DNA of 54,697 nucleotides from CAYONZ01 sp964405465 (GTDB lineage Bacteria; Bdellovibrionota; Bdellovibrionia; Bdellovibrionales; JAMPXM01). This document shows, piece by piece, positions 42,467 to 51,263 of the stretch. The DNA lies in NCBI GenBank assembly GCA_964405465.1, contig CAYONZ010000024.1:1-54697 (forward strand), given 5' to 3'. The first letter of the stretch is position 1; the number at the start of each line of letters is the position of its first letter. The notes beneath the pieces were generated by a model. The model had not been told where the DNA came from. It saw only the letters and a list, made by a program, of their open reading frames with translations, and searched no databases. The position numbers and the translations under genes are program-made.

Positions 42467-44596
42467 ATGATCATTCACAATAAACAATGGGCGCTAACGC
42501 AAGCATCGAAAAGATACCCCGCACATAAAACATGGACGAAGCAATCCTCTGGAATTGCTTTTAGCCAAATCGCTATTGGCATTTCGTATTTGTTACTTGC
42601 AACACAAAACTCAGTGGCAAGTTCAACGGCTAGCACCTCCGCACTAAGCCCCACAAATACGGTCAAGCAAATAGTAGCAACCCCTCAGTTGACCACAAAA
42701 CCTGTGGGAATCTACCAAGTAAAGGGTGTCGATCCACAATTTGGCGCCTATCAAGGCTGGCTAGAGATTCGCCCAGACACTACGACAAAAAACCAAAGTT
42801 TTGCATTCACCCGCATTGTCGACTTTGCAGACTATCGATTCAACAACCTTGTTGTAGAACAAGTTTGGACGGGAGTGATGGACGCATCTTCGGCTTCCGC
42901 ACATGTCGTGCTTAAAGCAGCAGACTTCATTCGCCGTTTTGAAAATGTCTCACGCACTGACGCCGACCGAAAGCCGATTGAACTCACTCTTAAGTTTTTA
43001 CCGCTCTCCCCCAACTCACCAGATTCGTTTATGTTGGATGGACCGACATCGCATGACGTAGCCACTCGAGTGGCGGATTTCGGCAAAACTCCACTCTATG
43101 ACGATGATGTCACTCTGGTTAGCGCCAATAAAAAACTGAGTTGGTTTTGGAAAAAACTCACTGACTGGCTTTTTAAAAAATATCGCGACGATGCGTTTGT
43201 GCGACAATATAAGGATCGTGCCGACTTTCAGAATGGTGTTCATTTTTTCTATCGCGATCGAACGGATTTTGATTTCTACCGTAACAACCCAAACATGATT
43301 CGAGTCACCAATAAACCCATTGATTTGATCTCCCTTAATGAGTCTCTGCTCCGCAAAAATGCTTTCGGCCCCACCTTGCTTGAAAAAGCTAAGTACTACG
43401 ACGCCAATACAAAACAAAAGCATATCAACAGCACAGGCGTGGTCGTACCCGTGCAGGTGGACCACGATGGCAATGTCATAAGCGAAGTTGAAGATGGCGA
43501 CGCTGCACTTTGGACAGGTACTTATGTTGCAACTCAAGCATTTCGTTACAAAGTCACCCAAGACCCCGAGGCACTTGCGAACTTAAAAAAATCGCTGACT
43601 GCACTTCTCATCATGACTAAAATCACCGGCGACACCCAGACTTTCGCACGCGCACTCAAAGCCTATGACCCAAACCAAACAATTCCTTCGGAGTGGCATC
43701 GTGGAAGTGGAGAGTATGCCAATATCATTTATAAAGAAGGTGGCAACAACGATATGTTTAAGGGGTTCGCCTATGCGTTTATCACAGCTCACATGGCGCT
43801 TCCTGAAGGTGAAAAAGAGCTACGTAAACAAATGCTCGAAGCCTGCTTCAAGCTTGAAACTGTTCCATCCGTTCGTGGACGCGCCACCAACTATGGAAAA
43901 GTTTTGGGTCTGATCAATATTCTCAATAACAAATCTGCGGCCTATTACACTGAGGCTTATGACGAAAATATCAATAATGGCGAATACACCTTCAATATCC
44001 CTCTATTCATAGGGATTGCAGATTGGAGTGGAAATCACCTTGCGGCTGTGGGAGGCATCACAGATCTTTTGATTGCCCAAAGCCTTAAGACCTATCCCCG
44101 CTTTGAACGCATATTGAAGGACAATAATATCAACACCTGGGAGCCTTTCAGAAATGCTAACCAACATTTGTTTAGTATTCTTGTTAAAGGATCCTCTGGT
44201 GATCGCATTAAACCGCAAGATCAAGCCAAATTTCGCTCTTCGTTTGTCGATGCGATTTGGGGCCTGCGAGAGATTCCAGCTCCCCGACCAAGATTCGATG
44301 GCGAGATCGATCACTCCATCAGCTCCGACTGGAGCGTGTCTCCCTTTCCAAGACTTCCATGGAAGTTCTTAGTCAAAAAGGATCTTCCCGCGTCGTTTGG
44401 CTACCAGGGACTTTTCGGTATGCCACTTTTTGAATTGGCGGCCATAAATGATAATTATTTATGGAAGAGCGAGGCACTAAAATTTAAAACTCAGGTCGAC
44501 CCCAACATCGAATACTCTGGCGTCGACTACCTCCATGGGTACTGGATGGCACGCTACTATAAACTCATCACACCGAGCAAAGAGATCGCTTTCTAA
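42467..44596 (+). CDS. Large exported protein of unknown function, 709 aa
   Basis: I do not recognise the family. After a long polar N-terminus comes a hydrophobic signal-like stretch (about 30-50, IAFSQIAIGISYLLLATQ). The first third looks beta-rich (GIYQVKGVDPQFGAYQGWLEI). The middle part has DGDAALWTGTYVATQAFRYKVTQDPEALANLKKSL and further paired helices that read like an alpha/alpha-toroid fold, as in many glycan-active enzymes; conserved acidic and aromatic residues (HRGSGEYANIIYKEGGNND) could form an active site. ATG 42467 has GGAG 9 nt upstream. It stands alone between a spacer and the convergent thioesterase gene. Confidence 0.65.
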   Translation: MIIHNKQWALTQASKRYPAHKTWTKQSSGIAFSQIAIGISYLLLATQNSVASSTASTSALSPTNTVKQIVATPQLTTKPVGIYQVKGVDPQFGAYQGWLEIRPDTTTKNQSFAFTRIVDFADYRFNNLVVEQVWTGVMDASSASAHVVLKAADFIRRFENVSRTDADRKPIELTLKFLPLSPNSPDSFMLDGPTSHDVATRVADFGKTPLYDDDVTLVSANKKLSWFWKKLTDWLFKKYRDDAFVRQYKDRADFQNGVHFFYRDRTDFDFYRNNPNMIRVTNKPIDLISLNESLLRKNAFGPTLLEKAKYYDANTKQKHINSTGVVVPVQVDHDGNVISEVEDGDAALWTGTYVATQAFRYKVTQDPEALANLKKSLTALLIMTKITGDTQTFARALKAYDPNQTIPSEWHRGSGEYANIIYKEGGNNDMFKGFAYAFITAHMALPEGEKELRKQMLEACFKLETVPSVRGRATNYGKVLGLINILNNKSAAYYTEAYDENINNGEYTFNIPLFIGIADWSGNHLAAVGGITDLLIAQSLKTYPRFERILKDNNINTWEPFRNANQHLFSILVKGSSGDRIKPQDQAKFRSSFVDAIWGLREIPAPRPRFDGEIDHSISSDWSVSPFPRLPWKFLVKKDLPASFGYQGLFGMPLFELAAINDNYLWKSEALKFKTQVDPNIEYSGVDYLHGYWMARYYKLITPSKEIAF

Positions 44597-44598
44597 AT

Positions 44599-45351
44599 TC
44601 ATTCAAATCCGAGTTCGACAGCAAACACTGTTTTGCTGTCTTTCGGACGCTGACCCTTAAACACACGTGTCTTGTCTCGTTGATCATCTGTCTTCTCTTC
44701 AATCTTCACCGTATCGCCAAGATGCATCTCCGCCAAAAAATTGACAAGATAGCGCCGCACGCGATGATGCGCGTGCCATTCTGCCGGCAATGAATCCATG
44801 ATCCATTGAGCATACTTGGTGTTGTTCACATGACGATTCATATCCAGGTCACTCCACCGCACTTGATACTCATGGAGTGGGGTAAAACTCTGATCGAGTT
44901 CGATCTTGCTGGCTTCGAGTCCATTGGATTCTCGTAAGCTAACGTCTGTCACTGGGCCAAGCATTTCAATTTTCTGCGGTCTACGAGTCGTTTCATCTAA
45001 AATCAACCAAGAAGAACTAGCACGTCCGATTTCTTCTTGGCCTTCATTGTAGATCACAAAATCACGATAAGCATAAATCCCATCGGGCCAACGGGCCCAG
45101 GTCTCAATCTCAAGAGACTCTCCCCACTTCGGCGTCTTTGACATTTCAAGCAAGAACCTCGTCACCACCCAAAGAAGCCGACTCTTTGAAATATCTGAAT
45201 AGCCAAAGCCCAAGCACTCTGCATGGCGCCAGGCCGTCTCTTGCAGAAGACAGAGTTGCGCCACTAAACTCAAATTTCCATGTGGATCGACATCATCACT
45301 TTGCACCACATAACGATCGCGCCATTTTTTCTGTCTCGACGGGGCACTCAA
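44599..45351 (-). CDS. Acyl-ACP/acyl-CoA thioesterase, tandem hot-dog (FatA-like)
   Basis: The 250-aa protein has two hot-dog domains. The first contains LLQETAWRHAECLGFGYSDI and WARWPDGIYAYRDFVIYNE; the second has VRWSDLDMNRHVNNTKYAQW, where Asp170, Asn172 and His174 match the FatA/FatB catalytic motif. It releases fatty acids from acyl carrier protein. TTG 45351 is the start, with AAGGAG 6 nt upstream. It follows the glutaredoxin-like gene on the same strand after 72 bp. Confidence 0.9.
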   Translation of the reverse strand: MSAPSRQKKWRDRYVVQSDDVDPHGNLSLVAQLCLLQETAWRHAECLGFGYSDISKSRLLWVVTRFLLEMSKTPKWGESLEIETWARWPDGIYAYRDFVIYNEGQEEIGRASSSWLILDETTRRPQKIEMLGPVTDVSLRESNGLEASKIELDQSFTPLHEYQVRWSDLDMNRHVNNTKYAQWIMDSLPAEWHAHHRVRRYLVNFLAEMHLGDTVKIEEKTDDQRDKTRVFKGQRPKDSKTVFAVELGFE

Positions 45352-45423
45352 GTTTTGCTCCTTAGTTGCTTCGCACTTTTTTATTCATTTTTTTTGGGAG
45401 TCGAATTACCAAGCAAATGCTCG

Positions 45424-45852
45424 CTATTTTAGCTTCGCCTGAATGACCCCTTGCTCTAAAAGTCGAACCGTCTCTTGGTAACCACCGATCAATTGCCCTT
45501 TCAAAAATACCTGCGGATAAGTTGGCCATCCCGACCACATCTTTATCGCCAACCGTGGCTTCCACATTGAAAAATAACTTCCGTACTCGAGATAATGATA
45601 AGTCAGTCCGGCAGCATCAAGTGCCACTTTAACTTTTTTAACAAATGGATTCTGCGCCATTCCGACCACGACGAGATCATGTTTGCGAATTTCTTTTTCA
45701 ACTTCGTTGATCACTTCATGATGAAATTTGCCAATGGTTTTCAAGGCCTCATCTTGCACTTGTGAAGCATCTAAAATTCGACGTTCCATATTTCTCTCCA
45801 AACATTTGGGGTTTTTTCCAAAATGACACCCACCGCAGATGCCACACGCCAT
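45424..45852 (-). CDS. Glutaredoxin-fold protein lacking active-site cysteines, Cys-rich N-terminus
   Basis: The 142-aa protein contains a glutaredoxin fold (about 55-140). HDLVVVGMAQNPFVKKVKVALDAAGLTYHYLEY aligns with the Grx strand-CPFC-helix, but the CPFC motif is NPFV (68-71), so both redox cysteines are gone. SGWPTYPQVFLKGQLIGG keeps the cis-Pro/GG glutathione-site region. An N-terminal extension has Cys3, Cys6, Cys9 and Cys17 (CGICGGC...KC), a possible metal or Fe-S site. This depends on the ATG at 45852; ATG 45789, with GGAGAG 8 nt upstream, would exclude the extension. Confidence 0.72.
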   Translation of the reverse strand: MACGICGGCHFGKNPKCLERNMERRILDASQVQDEALKTIGKFHHEVINEVEKEIRKHDLVVVGMAQNPFVKKVKVALDAAGLTYHYLEYGSYFSMWKPRLAIKMWSGWPTYPQVFLKGQLIGGYQETVRLLEQGVIQAKLK

Positions 45853-46144
45853 TTCTGTTCACAGAATGGATCACCCTAACTTTTACATAAACATTGAAAA
45901 TCACAAGCATTTTCTTGAATGATCCAAACGTAAAACACTTTGCTCCGACAATCTGGATCAGTCCAAGTTTGACCGGCCAACAACTTCTAGTTCAAGTGAT
46001 CACAAGCGCAATTTTTTTGTATTCAACACATACATCAAAATTTTTCGGAAAGAAAAACGAAATGGAGCCAATCAAGCGCCCCTCTATAAACCAGCCAGAG
46101 ATGGCAATAAGAAGGAGACGATTCCAAAAGAATCGAGATGAAAT

Positions 46145-46555
46145 ATGAAAAACATTTTCTTGAACAACCGAACGCAAACGGCTTTTGTGCAAATAGCGGC
46201 GACCACTCTTATGGCTCTTTGCACAGGATGCGTGGTTCGCATCGACGACACGCCGGTTTCTAACCTAAGTGAGAACTCCTGCTCCTATAGCTACACCCAG
46301 GCGTACTATCGCATTCGCAATGGTTATTATGCTTTTGCCCAGGCGATTGATCGCGACTGGGCCGTATGGAATCGCCGACAAGATTTATTGAATGCCTGCT
46401 CTGACTTCCGCACTTATCAAGACTCCTCTTCGTTTTGCATCGATCGAGACCGCAGCGATCAGCCTCTTCTCGGATATGCGGATCTCCAACAGATGTGTCA
46501 CCAGGCCGAGACCTATGTTCCTGGAACAAGAATTGAAATTGTCATTTCACATTAG
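46145..46555 (+). CDS. Small lipoprotein of unknown function
   Basis: The 136-aa precursor has an N-terminal basic/hydrophobic signal (about 9-28) ending in TLMALCTGC, a roughly lipobox-like site with Cys29 as the likely lipid-bearing residue (the -3 residue is Cys, which is atypical). The mature part has a Tyr/Arg-rich helix (YTQAYYRIRNGYYAFAQAIDRDW) and four further cysteines that could form disulfides. No family recognised. It is followed by a convergent gene across two hairpins. Confidence 0.6.
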   Translation: MKNIFLNNRTQTAFVQIAATTLMALCTGCVVRIDDTPVSNLSENSCSYSYTQAYYRIRNGYYAFAQAIDRDWAVWNRRQDLLNACSDFRTYQDSSSFCIDRDRSDQPLLGYADLQQMCHQAETYVPGTRIEIVISH

Positions 46556-46640
46556 GGATTACACTCCCATTTATTTAGCACAAGGACTAACTCCCTTCTG
46601 CTTTTGGGAATGCCGAAATACCAGGAAGGATGAAAACAAC

Positions 46641-46667
46641 AAAACCCATGATGACCTCATGGGTTTT
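46641..46667 (-). terminator. Hairpin between convergent genes, probable terminator
   Basis: A perfect 11-bp stem AAAACCCATGA/TCATGGGTTTT with a 5-nt loop. On the minus strand it is followed by a T-rich tract with two G interruptions; on the plus strand four Us close the stem. It may serve both convergent genes. Confidence 0.6.
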
Positions 46668-46694
46668 GCCAGATGCGAAGGCAACTGCTTCTCG

Positions 46695-46719
46695 CACGCC
46701 AAGGCAAAAGCCTTGCGTG
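46695..46719. other. Second hairpin after the eRF1-like gene
   Basis: The stem CACGC-C-AAGGC / GCCTTGCGTG has one bulged C and an AAAA loop, lying 9 bp past the stop of the minus-strand gene. No U-run follows, so it may protect the 3' end rather than terminate. Confidence 0.5.
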
Positions 46720-46727
46720 ACTTAAAT

Positions 46728-47108
46728 TTAGAAATTCAAAGATTCAAACAAATCATGAGCCCTAAAAAACTTGCGTGCTTCAGCTACAATTTGCTTATCC
46801 GTAGGATGATCCATATTTTCTACGCCCACGACTTTATCTGACATTTTCAAAGCCTTGTGTTCGTCAATAAAGGTCTTAAAATGCTTCTTCGCCATACCAG
46901 GGCCCACCAACAAAATCTCTTTCGCAGACTTAAGTTCATTCGCCACTCGCTCGTAAAAGGCTTTGGAATCATGGTGATGCAGATCACCCTTTTTATGCTG
47001 AGTTTTTTCTTCTTCTTTGATTTTCAAATCGGTTTTCTTGATTCCTTCTGGCGACAAAGAAAAGATTTTTGCTTCTTCAGAATCCAACCAACAAACAACA
47101 TAAGACAT
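46728..47108 (-). CDS. eRF1-domain-3-like translational machinery/host-attachment-like protein
   Basis: The 126-aa protein reads MSYVVCWLDSEEAKIFSLS, a His-rich stretch (GDLHHHDSKAFYERV), AKEILLVGPGMAKKHFKTFI and VVGVENMDHPTDKQIVAEARKFF. This layout and the HPTD motif are those of small bacterial proteins named translational machinery protein, related to the third domain of release factor eRF1 (baeRF group). They are thought to act in ribosome or RNA stress responses; the exact role is not known. GGGAG lies 8 nt before the ATG. It is monocistronic. Confidence 0.78.
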   Translation of the reverse strand: MSYVVCWLDSEEAKIFSLSPEGIKKTDLKIKEEEKTQHKKGDLHHHDSKAFYERVANELKSAKEILLVGPGMAKKHFKTFIDEHKALKMSDKVVGVENMDHPTDKQIVAEARKFFRAHDLFESLNF

Positions 47109-47631
47109 CTTTCATTCTCCCTTTTTGTTAATATGCTCCCCATCTTGTCTTGCACATGCTGAGCCAAGCAAGAGATTTCGTACCCCACCCTTGATTGCCC
47201 TGTGGCAAAATGGCTAAGGGTGAAGAGAACGCTCGATTTTAAATAGCTCTACTCTTAAGATTTGATACCTTTCGCCCCATCGCCTCGCACGACCGTGACA
47301 GATATTCCCAATGTCGTTTTAATGCGCAACCACTGCACACGCCGCAAACATGAGGCACGCACGACAACCCGCACTCTACCGTTTAATGCCATCCCGATCT
47401 GAGGCGAAATTTGCACCAAAATAGAGCACTATCAGGTGTTATTTTTTCTTTTCAAGTGACCAGCCTCGCATGCCCTAAAAAACTTCAGCAAAGCGCAACA
47501 CTTAGCTAATGCCTACGATATCGACAACTGTCTGCTCCAAATCGAGACACAGAGATTGTTTTGGGATTGTTATGATCAATAAAACGTCGAAGATTTCTGC
47601 AAAAAACTGAAGTTTTCGCGAGGAGGATCAA
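47109..47631. other. Divergent spacer with a nested hairpin
   Basis: About 520 bp without a gene. CACCCTT (47186-47192) and AAGGGTG (47216-47222) enclose TTGCC/GGCAA (47195-47199, 47204-47208), forming a two-tier structure. A T-rich tract occurs near 47440. No clear promoter is assigned. AGGAGG lies 5 nt before the transglycosylase ATG at the right end. Confidence 0.35.
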
Positions 47632-48495
47632 ATGAAAATACCCCAAACACTACAGACACTCGGCTTTAAAGGACGATTGCTTGGATACACACTAGGGGTC
47701 TTGTTCTTTCTCGCAAACACCCAGTCGCACGTTGCTCAATCGAGCCCCTCTCCACAATCAGACCTGTTTCGCTCCCAATGGCTGATGCCGATCTCGGATG
47801 GGTCGGTCAAGACCATTGATCTTTCAACGAATGCCTCAGATCGGGACTTTTTATTTACCTACATAGAGAAGACGCTAGCGAAGCCCAAGCGCTCAGCCTC
47901 GCATAACGAGGAAACACGCAAGATCGCAGCTGCAGTCACGCAAACCATCTTGACTCAATCGCAGAAATACCATTTCGATCCAGTCTTAGTCGCCTCGGTG
48001 ATCGCCACAGAAAGTCGCTTTCGGGTCAATGCACAGGGGCAGCACAAAGAACAAGGCCTCATGCAACTGCGTCCAGACACGGCGGCATGGATTGCGGAGA
48101 ACACAGATGAAACTTGGTCGGCCAAGATGTCGCTCTTTGACCCTGTGACCAACATCAAACTTGGAGTGGCGTATCTGGCTTTACTGAGAAAAGAATTCGG
48201 TGAAAACGAGGTCTTTTTATCCGCCTACAATCTCGGACCAAACTTGACACGAAAATTTGTTAAAAAACAAATTGTTCCCAAAATCTATACCGAAAGGGTA
48301 TTGCGCAATTACGCGAAGCTCATCAATGAACGAACCTCTTGGTCTATGCAAATTTCAGCACAACTGCTCGAACAGACACGCCTTGCCTTGCAAAAAGAAA
48401 AACGCACTTCCCTTGTCGCTGGCCTACATCGACAAGTTCGCTCGGGAATCCGCCGCATCAAAAAACCGGTATTAGAACTCGTTTCGGCATTTTAA
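47632..48495 (+). CDS. SLT-type lytic transglycosylase, exported
   Basis: The 287-aa precursor has a signal peptide (about 14-36). Its SLT domain (about 112-235) contains IATESRF with catalytic Glu127, EQGLMQLRPDTA, and LSAYNLGP. It cleaves the glycan backbone of peptidoglycan to 1,6-anhydro products, probably during wall remodelling. The start has a near-perfect ribosome-binding site (AGGAGG, 5 nt). A basic C-terminal segment (about 240-287) extends beyond the domain. Monocistronic, followed by a strong hairpin. Confidence 0.9.
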   Translation: MKIPQTLQTLGFKGRLLGYTLGVLFFLANTQSHVAQSSPSPQSDLFRSQWLMPISDGSVKTIDLSTNASDRDFLFTYIEKTLAKPKRSASHNEETRKIAAAVTQTILTQSQKYHFDPVLVASVIATESRFRVNAQGQHKEQGLMQLRPDTAAWIAENTDETWSAKMSLFDPVTNIKLGVAYLALLRKEFGENEVFLSAYNLGPNLTRKFVKKQIVPKIYTERVLRNYAKLINERTSWSMQISAQLLEQTRLALQKEKRTSLVAGLHRQVRSGIRRIKKPVLELVSAF

Positions 48496-48505
48496 ATTCT
48501 GCTCA

Positions 48506-48524
48506 CGGCGCTGCTACAGCGCCG
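48506..48524 (+). terminator. GC-rich hairpin after the transglycosylase
   Basis: Perfect 8-bp stem CGGCGCTG/CAGCGCCG with a 3-nt loop, 10 bp past the stop. No clean U-run follows; an AT-rich second hairpin (GCAAAT/ATTTGC) comes next. It may be a weak or Rho-assisted terminator. Confidence 0.45.
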
Positions 48525-48731
48525 CAAATGAAAATATTTATTTGCCTTCATGCCCCCTTCGCGCTCCACTTCCATCTATCACGGATGACCTAAATTTACG
48601 TGCTCATCTCTAAGAAGGAGTGTCGGCACGAACAACACTTCGATCCGATCGAATCACCAGCTTGAATTTTGTTAAAAGCAGAGGAGCAACGGTGACTTTC
48701 TGAAAGGATTGAAATCACAAAAGGGGTTCCT

Positions 48732-49232
48732 ATGAAGTCATTTTCTGTTTCAAGTTTTTTTTCAGCTCTTGCTTTAATTACTTTGTCTTCAGCTCCGGCG
48801 TTGGCTTATCCTGCCCTACATGACTACGCAAAATTAAGCGGCACAATCTCAAACGGAACGCAGAGTTTTCCAGCTTCATTCGAACTTGAGATCACCGATT
48901 ACAATGCAAGCTCTGGCCAGTACAAAGTTAAAAATACAGCCAATATGGGTGGACAGGTTCAATCACAAGAAAACTGGGCGCAAGATATGGTGACCCAGGA
49001 TATGGTTTTAGACCTTTTGGCCAATTGCAAAGCGAACGGCGGTAAACTCGAAGACACAAAAGTTGCAGCAGGCACGTTCAAAACATGCGCACTCACAAGT
49101 GAAAATGCAGACCAAATCGAAACCGATTGGGTCGGTGATGTGACCTTTGGCCTTGTCAAAGTGGACGTGTACACCAAGCAAAATGGCGTCACCACACATG
49201 TTGAGCTTGAAGCACACCGCCCAGGAAAGTGA
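48732..49232 (+). CDS. Exported protein of unknown function, 166 aa
   Basis: The precursor has a signal peptide (about 1-25, cleaved after ALA before YPAL). The mature part is beta-rich (AKLSGTISNGTQSFPASFELEITDYNASSGQYKVK) with two cysteines (NCKANGG, FKTCAL) that could pair. The end of the protein (LVKVDVYTKQNGVTTHVELEAHRPGK) also looks like beta-strands. No family recognised; similar size and folds occur in small periplasmic proteins. AGGGG lies just before the ATG, and a strong terminator follows. Confidence 0.7.
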   Translation: MKSFSVSSFFSALALITLSSAPALAYPALHDYAKLSGTISNGTQSFPASFELEITDYNASSGQYKVKNTANMGGQVQSQENWAQDMVTQDMVLDLLANCKANGGKLEDTKVAAGTFKTCALTSENADQIETDWVGDVTFGLVKVDVYTKQNGVTTHVELEAHRPGK

Positions 49233-49290
49233 TCTAGCAAAAAGTCTTTCATAGATTTTACTGATCCGGCACTTCAAAAAAAAATTCTTT

Positions 49291-49326
49291 AAAATGGAGC
49301 CTGCGATGAAGGGGCTCCATTTTTAT
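49291..49326 (+). terminator. Rho-independent terminator of the 166-aa exported protein gene
   Basis: Stem AATGGAGCC / GGCTCCATT (within 49292-49321) with an 11-nt loop, then a T-rich tract (49320-49327). Confidence 0.85.
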
Positions 49327-49356
49327 TTGGCTCCATTATTTTTTAGGTCTCCCGAT

Positions 49357-49385
49357 TTGACTCCTTTTGCGTTTACTCTCTAGAT
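49357..49385 (+). promoter_or_regulatory. Promoter candidate of the SIS-domain gene
   Basis: TTGACT (49357-49362) and CTAGAT (49380-49385) are separated by 17 nt, about 70 bp before the ATG at 49457. The -10 match is modest. Confidence 0.35.
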
Positions 49386-49456
49386 GTTCGTCTAGCTGCA
49401 AGCGAAAGCCGAGCGTGTTTCTTGGTTTCTATTTCAGACTGTGACAAATTGTATCT

Positions 49457-51070
49457 ATGACCAACTCTGCGACGCCAAAATCTCCGACACCACATGAAAA
49501 AGCCAAAATGTTTTTAGCCAGAAGCCATGATTTTCGCCTGGGAATTTTGCCGACAGAGAGTCCGCACCCACTCACCCATAACCTTTCAGATCTCGCCAAA
49601 AACAATCTGCCTGAGGCCATTACTATACTTCGTGACGTCGAACTCACAGCACTGCAACTCATTAAGCCAAAACATCACCTCATCGAAGAAATGAGCGACC
49701 GTATCGATGCCACCCTATCTGCCGGAAACCGTGTGTTCTTTTGTGGATGTGGCGCCACCGGTCGCCTTTCACTGACCATCGAAACCCTATGGCACGAAGC
49801 GCTGAGCAAACAATCCTCGGAAACGGTATTCAAGCCTGAGCAGGTCGTGAGCTTCATGGCCGGAGGCGATTTTGCTTTGGTTCGATCGATTGAAAATTTT
49901 GAAGATTTTCCGGAATACGGCGCACGCCAACTGACCGATCTCGGTTTTGGTCCCGATGATCTTTTGATCGCAACAACTGAGGGTGGTGAAACTCCATTTG
50001 TCATTGGAGCCACAGAGGCTGCGGCCCAGATTTCTTCCCGTTCACCTTATTTTTTGTACTGCAATCCAGATGATCTTTTAAAAAAACATGTGCCGCGATC
50101 TCAACGCGTGATCGAAAACCCCAAGATAAATAAAATCAATTTAACAGTGGGTCCTATGGCCCTATGTGGTTCAACACGATTGCAAGCCACGACGGTTTTG
50201 ACCTTGGCAGCAGGTTCGGCCCTCCTACAGAGTCTGACGTCCACTTCCACCCTCGAGATTATTGCCGAATTCGAACAGACTCTTTTGGCAACACCTCTCG
50301 AGAAACTCGCTGATTTTATAAAACTTGAGGCGGCACTTTATCAGGCTGGTGATTTCCTTGTACACAATTCAGAAGCCTATGCGATCACGGTTTTGACAGA
50401 TCTCACAGAGCGATCTCCCACATTTAGCCTGCAGCCATTTGAAAATCATGTTTACCGTGACACCACGATGGCCTGGACCTATTTTTTTGATCCACTCTGC
50501 GAGTCGGCCCAAGAGTCTTGGCGAAAAATTTTAAGGCGTGCCCCTCGTGCTCTCGACTGGGACGGTTTTCGAGAAAAATTTGGCTTGGGCGCCCTCTACG
50601 GTTTTGATTTCTCAAAATCCACGATCACTTACCGCGAAAAACATATTGAGGATCGTGTGCTCTCGCATTTTCGTATCGCAAGACTTGAATCACAGCGACT
50701 TTTGGCATTTTCCCTTGGAGGCCTCCATGCCGAATTCTCACTGCCAAAATCCCTGCTCGTTGAACATTTGCTAGTCAAAATCATGATGAATATTTCATCT
50801 ACTCTCGTCATGGGAAGAATGGGGCGTTTTGAGGGCAATCTTATGCTTTGGGTCAAGGCGAGTAATATGAAACTCATCGATCGAAGCATCCGTTTTGTTC
50901 AGATTTTGGTTAAGAAGCATGGCTTAGAATCTTTAACCTACGAAGATGTCGCCTTTTGTCTTTTTGAAACTCTCGAAACCTTGCCCGCAAATGAACCAAT
51001 TGTGATGAAAACCGCAGAAAACTTAATTTCTCAACACTCTGAAGTTGCGAGAAAAAAGAAAGCCCAATAG
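49457..51070 (+). CDS. GCKR/MurQ-like SIS-domain sugar-phosphate protein
   Basis: The 537-aa protein is about twice the length of MurQ and resembles glucokinase-regulatory-protein-like tandem SIS proteins. The first SIS part has GNRVFFCGCGATGRLSLTIETLW, FMAGGDFALVRSIENFEDFPEYGARQL and TTEGGETPFVIGATEAA, matching the MurQ/GCKR phosphosugar site. The second half contains another helical/SIS-like region (LGALYGFDFSKSTITYREK). The Glu that MurQ uses for MurNAc-6-P ether cleavage is not clearly aligned, so it may bind a phosphosugar rather than cleave it. Monocistronic, no kinase or transporter nearby. Confidence 0.75.
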   Translation: MTNSATPKSPTPHEKAKMFLARSHDFRLGILPTESPHPLTHNLSDLAKNNLPEAITILRDVELTALQLIKPKHHLIEEMSDRIDATLSAGNRVFFCGCGATGRLSLTIETLWHEALSKQSSETVFKPEQVVSFMAGGDFALVRSIENFEDFPEYGARQLTDLGFGPDDLLIATTEGGETPFVIGATEAAAQISSRSPYFLYCNPDDLLKKHVPRSQRVIENPKINKINLTVGPMALCGSTRLQATTVLTLAAGSALLQSLTSTSTLEIIAEFEQTLLATPLEKLADFIKLEAALYQAGDFLVHNSEAYAITVLTDLTERSPTFSLQPFENHVYRDTTMAWTYFFDPLCESAQESWRKILRRAPRALDWDGFREKFGLGALYGFDFSKSTITYREKHIEDRVLSHFRIARLESQRLLAFSLGGLHAEFSLPKSLLVEHLLVKIMMNISSTLVMGRMGRFEGNLMLWVKASNMKLIDRSIRFVQILVKKHGLESLTYEDVAFCLFETLETLPANEPIVMKTAENLISQHSEVARKKKAQ

Positions 51071-51263
51071 ACTCTCGAGCGAAGATGTTTTGAGCCGATG
51101 GCCTGAGATGTTTGTGTAGTGAGAGATCTGTCCTGTGCAATTCGATTCGATGCTGGTCGCGGTGAATTGTATATTGATCGCAACACCCCTCCAACAATTC
51201 GGTGACGACCAGAACATGCTCACCCAGAGCACTCTCTTCAAATGAACAATTTAAAGGAGCACT

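Noticed and set aside
45894..46148. 84-codon frame overlapping the small lipoprotein start by 4 bp
   Set aside because: It has no ribosome-binding site, unlikely composition and no domain; the overlap is probably chance.
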